A DNA stretch of 64,000 nt from contig NW_002476396.1 in the NCBI RefSeq assembly GCF_000189635.1, forward strand, positions 142,734-206,733, given 5' to 3'. Positions 62,701 through 64,000 of the stretch are shown here, one piece after another. Numbering within the stretch: the first letter of the stretch is position 1; each line of letters begins with the position of its first letter. The notes under the pieces are model-generated. The model was not told where the DNA came from and ran no database searches. It worked only from the letters and a program-made list of their open reading frames with translations. A program made the translations under genes and the position numbers. The DNA comes from Tetrahymena thermophila SB210. Its lineage: Eukaryota > Ciliophora > Oligohymenophorea > Hymenostomatida > Tetrahymenidae.

Positions 62701-63963
62701 TAAATAATTATTATTACACAAATCTAAAATTAAATGATTATTTTATCTTTTTCTTTAAAGTAATTGAGTAATTAATTATGTTTATTTTTATAAAATTCTC
62801 ATAATTAATTAAAGATTCAAAAGATATCGATTATCTATCTATCCATCCACTTATCTAATAATTTTAGTACCAACTAAACATATTTTTATTGTTTTTATTT
62901 AACCTATTTTCCTTAGAAGTGTCTATTTGTCTCACCCTAATAAAATTTGATTTACCATAAATTTCCCCAAATAAAAAATTTTTTCGAGATCGATGGTGTT
63001 GGGGGACATTTCTATGTGAAAAAGGTATATATATCATTCATATTAAAAATCAACTGAAAAATAAAGATTAATTAATTAATTAAAAAAAAGGTTTCTTGGA
63101 ATCAATGATCAGGACATACAAGCTTTGTGCTCTACTTTAGAAAATTTAAATAATATTTAAACTTTGCTTCTAGATTTCTAGTAAATAAATAAATAAATTT
63201 ATTTGATTTAAACTAAATATTTTAATATTTAATAATTAAGTGAAAATAAATATGATTTATTGTCTTGTTTGTTTGTTTGTCTTTTTTTTTGAATAAAATT
63301 AACTTTCAATTAACTAATTTTTAAAATAAAAAAAGTTGATATAACTTTAATTAATTTATTCTTTCTATTTAATAAAACTAAAAGATGGAATAAGATTGGT
63401 AATTAAGGTACCTTTTTGTTAAGTTCTACTTTAGCTAAATGTGCTAAGCTCTAAAATTTAACTGTGATTCTTAGGTAATTATTGATTTTTTTTTCATTTT
63501 TGTATATAAAAATTAAATGAATTAATTTGTATTTATTTGGTCTGTCATTTGATTAATTTATTATATTATATTTTATTTTAATATATTATAAATTTGATTC
63601 TATTTATGATAAAATATCAAAAATTATTTAATAATAGATAGAATAGTATTAAAAGTGATGGCGTATCTAATTTTTTCAGTAACCTATCTGAGTTAAAATA
63701 TCTCAATTTTTTCAAGATTGAAGGCTTGTAATTAGATCTATCTAGATTCTTTATTAGCTTTATTTATTTATTTAAAAATTATTTTTTATTTAAGTTAATA
63801 AAATAACGATTATGAATGAATTAAATTTTGATTGAATTTTATTTTTTATATTAAATAAACTCTAAGGTTTTTTAAATATTAACTTACTTTTAAAATTAGA
63901 TATAATTTTAGTCCAATCTTTTTAAAGAGGAAGTTAATCAGGTTAGTGTAGATTATTTTTTGA
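59780..63963 (+). CDS. LRR gene F: 11 single-repeat exons, 5' exon possibly frameshifted
   Basis: This tandem copy of E has an upstream exon ending at 59988 (...MNQKKINKKLQR). The leader exon is 60043-60092 (FLNSELNSHKSLRFYLK). LRR exons are 60380-60469, 60656-60745, 60964-61053, 61177-61269 (93 nt), 61395-61484, 61621-61710, 62145-62234, 62428-62517, 63091-63180, 63385-63474 and 63647-63727 (81 nt); the rest are 90 nt. The terminal exon is 63930-63963 (KLIRLVQIIF, TGA 63961-63963). Exon lengths equal those of E one for one. In the upstream exon F has a 2-base loss near 59837 and a 4-base gain near 59917 relative to E, which shift the frame and bring in a TGA. F may therefore be a pseudogene or start downstream of these changes. 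Confidence 0.66.
61819..61944. mobile_element. 126-bp MITE-like element in LRR gene F intron
   Basis: The ends are CTGTAGATACTCAATAATTA on the left and the near-complement TAATTAATGAGTATCTACAG on the right, continuing into AAGGCC/GGCCTT. TA duplicates flank it (61817-61818, 61945-61946). In gene E the equivalent place (56671-56690, AAATTATATTACTAAG) is the uninterrupted target with a single TA. The interior carries a further TTAATTAAGGCC copy. This is the signature of a non-autonomous Tc1/mariner-type miniature element that inserted after E and F duplicated. Confidence 0.85.
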
Positions 63964-64000
63964 TAATAATAAATTACAAGGAAGGAACAAAATAATTTAG

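Larger units (their letters stand above)
53537..64000 (+). repeat. 5.3-kb tandem duplication containing LRR genes E and F
   Basis: The unit from about 53537 to 58846 is repeated from about 58847 to the window end. The offset is 5307 at the leader exon and 5283 at the terminal exon. Exons keep their exact lengths while introns differ by indels, including a 156-bp difference in E (56262-56417) and a 126-bp element in F (61819-61944). Copies are diverged but easily aligned throughout. Confidence 0.9.

Overview
The window is very AT-rich and reads sensibly only when TAA and TAG are translated as glutamine and TGA is the only stop. Introns are short, AT-rich and GT..AG. Together with four cysteine-rich, GPI-type surface antigen genes, this points to an oligohymenophorean ciliate, most likely Tetrahymena. 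Under the standard code every real gene here looks like fragments.

Layout. (1) 1-19.4 kb: a tandem array of four immobilization-antigen-like genes, all on the minus strand (3682-4992, 8050-9429, 12712-14142, 17916-19367). Roughly 3-kb spacers between them are themselves duplicated, and the array runs off the left edge. Genes 1 and 2 are almost identical. Gene 2 contains a 100-N assembly gap. (2) 20.9-37.9 kb: three multi-exon leucine-rich-repeat (LRR) genes, A and B on minus and C on plus, with B and C head to head. (3) 38.7-47.3 kb: two ordinary minus-strand genes, an 11-exon ABCA-type ABC transporter (1348 aa) and an intronless 833-aa protein of unknown function. (4) 48.2-64 kb: three more plus-strand LRR genes, D, E and F, where E and F are a 5.3-kb tandem duplication.

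The striking part is the LRR gene family. Each LRR is its own exon. I placed 74 such exons, and 68 are exactly 90 nt (30 codons) while the other six are 78, 81 or 93 nt. All are flanked by phase-2 introns, so any exon can be gained or lost without breaking the frame. Each gene also has a 50-56 nt leader exon and a short terminal exon that are recognisable across the family, and these fix the gene boundaries. Counts differ (14, 16, 11, 11, 11, 11), which suggests growth and loss by exon duplication. One LRR exon fragment sits alone inside an antigen-gene spacer, as if LRR exons can move.

Small TA-flanked inverted-repeat elements (about 120-126 bp) lie in introns of gene A, gene F and the ABC transporter. 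The copy in F has its empty site preserved in E. The 5' ends of the LRR genes are not resolved, and D and F show possible disabling changes there. How antigen and LRR genes might work together is not shown by the sequence; both are repeat-built, rapidly duplicating families, and any shared recognition or surface-variation role is speculation.
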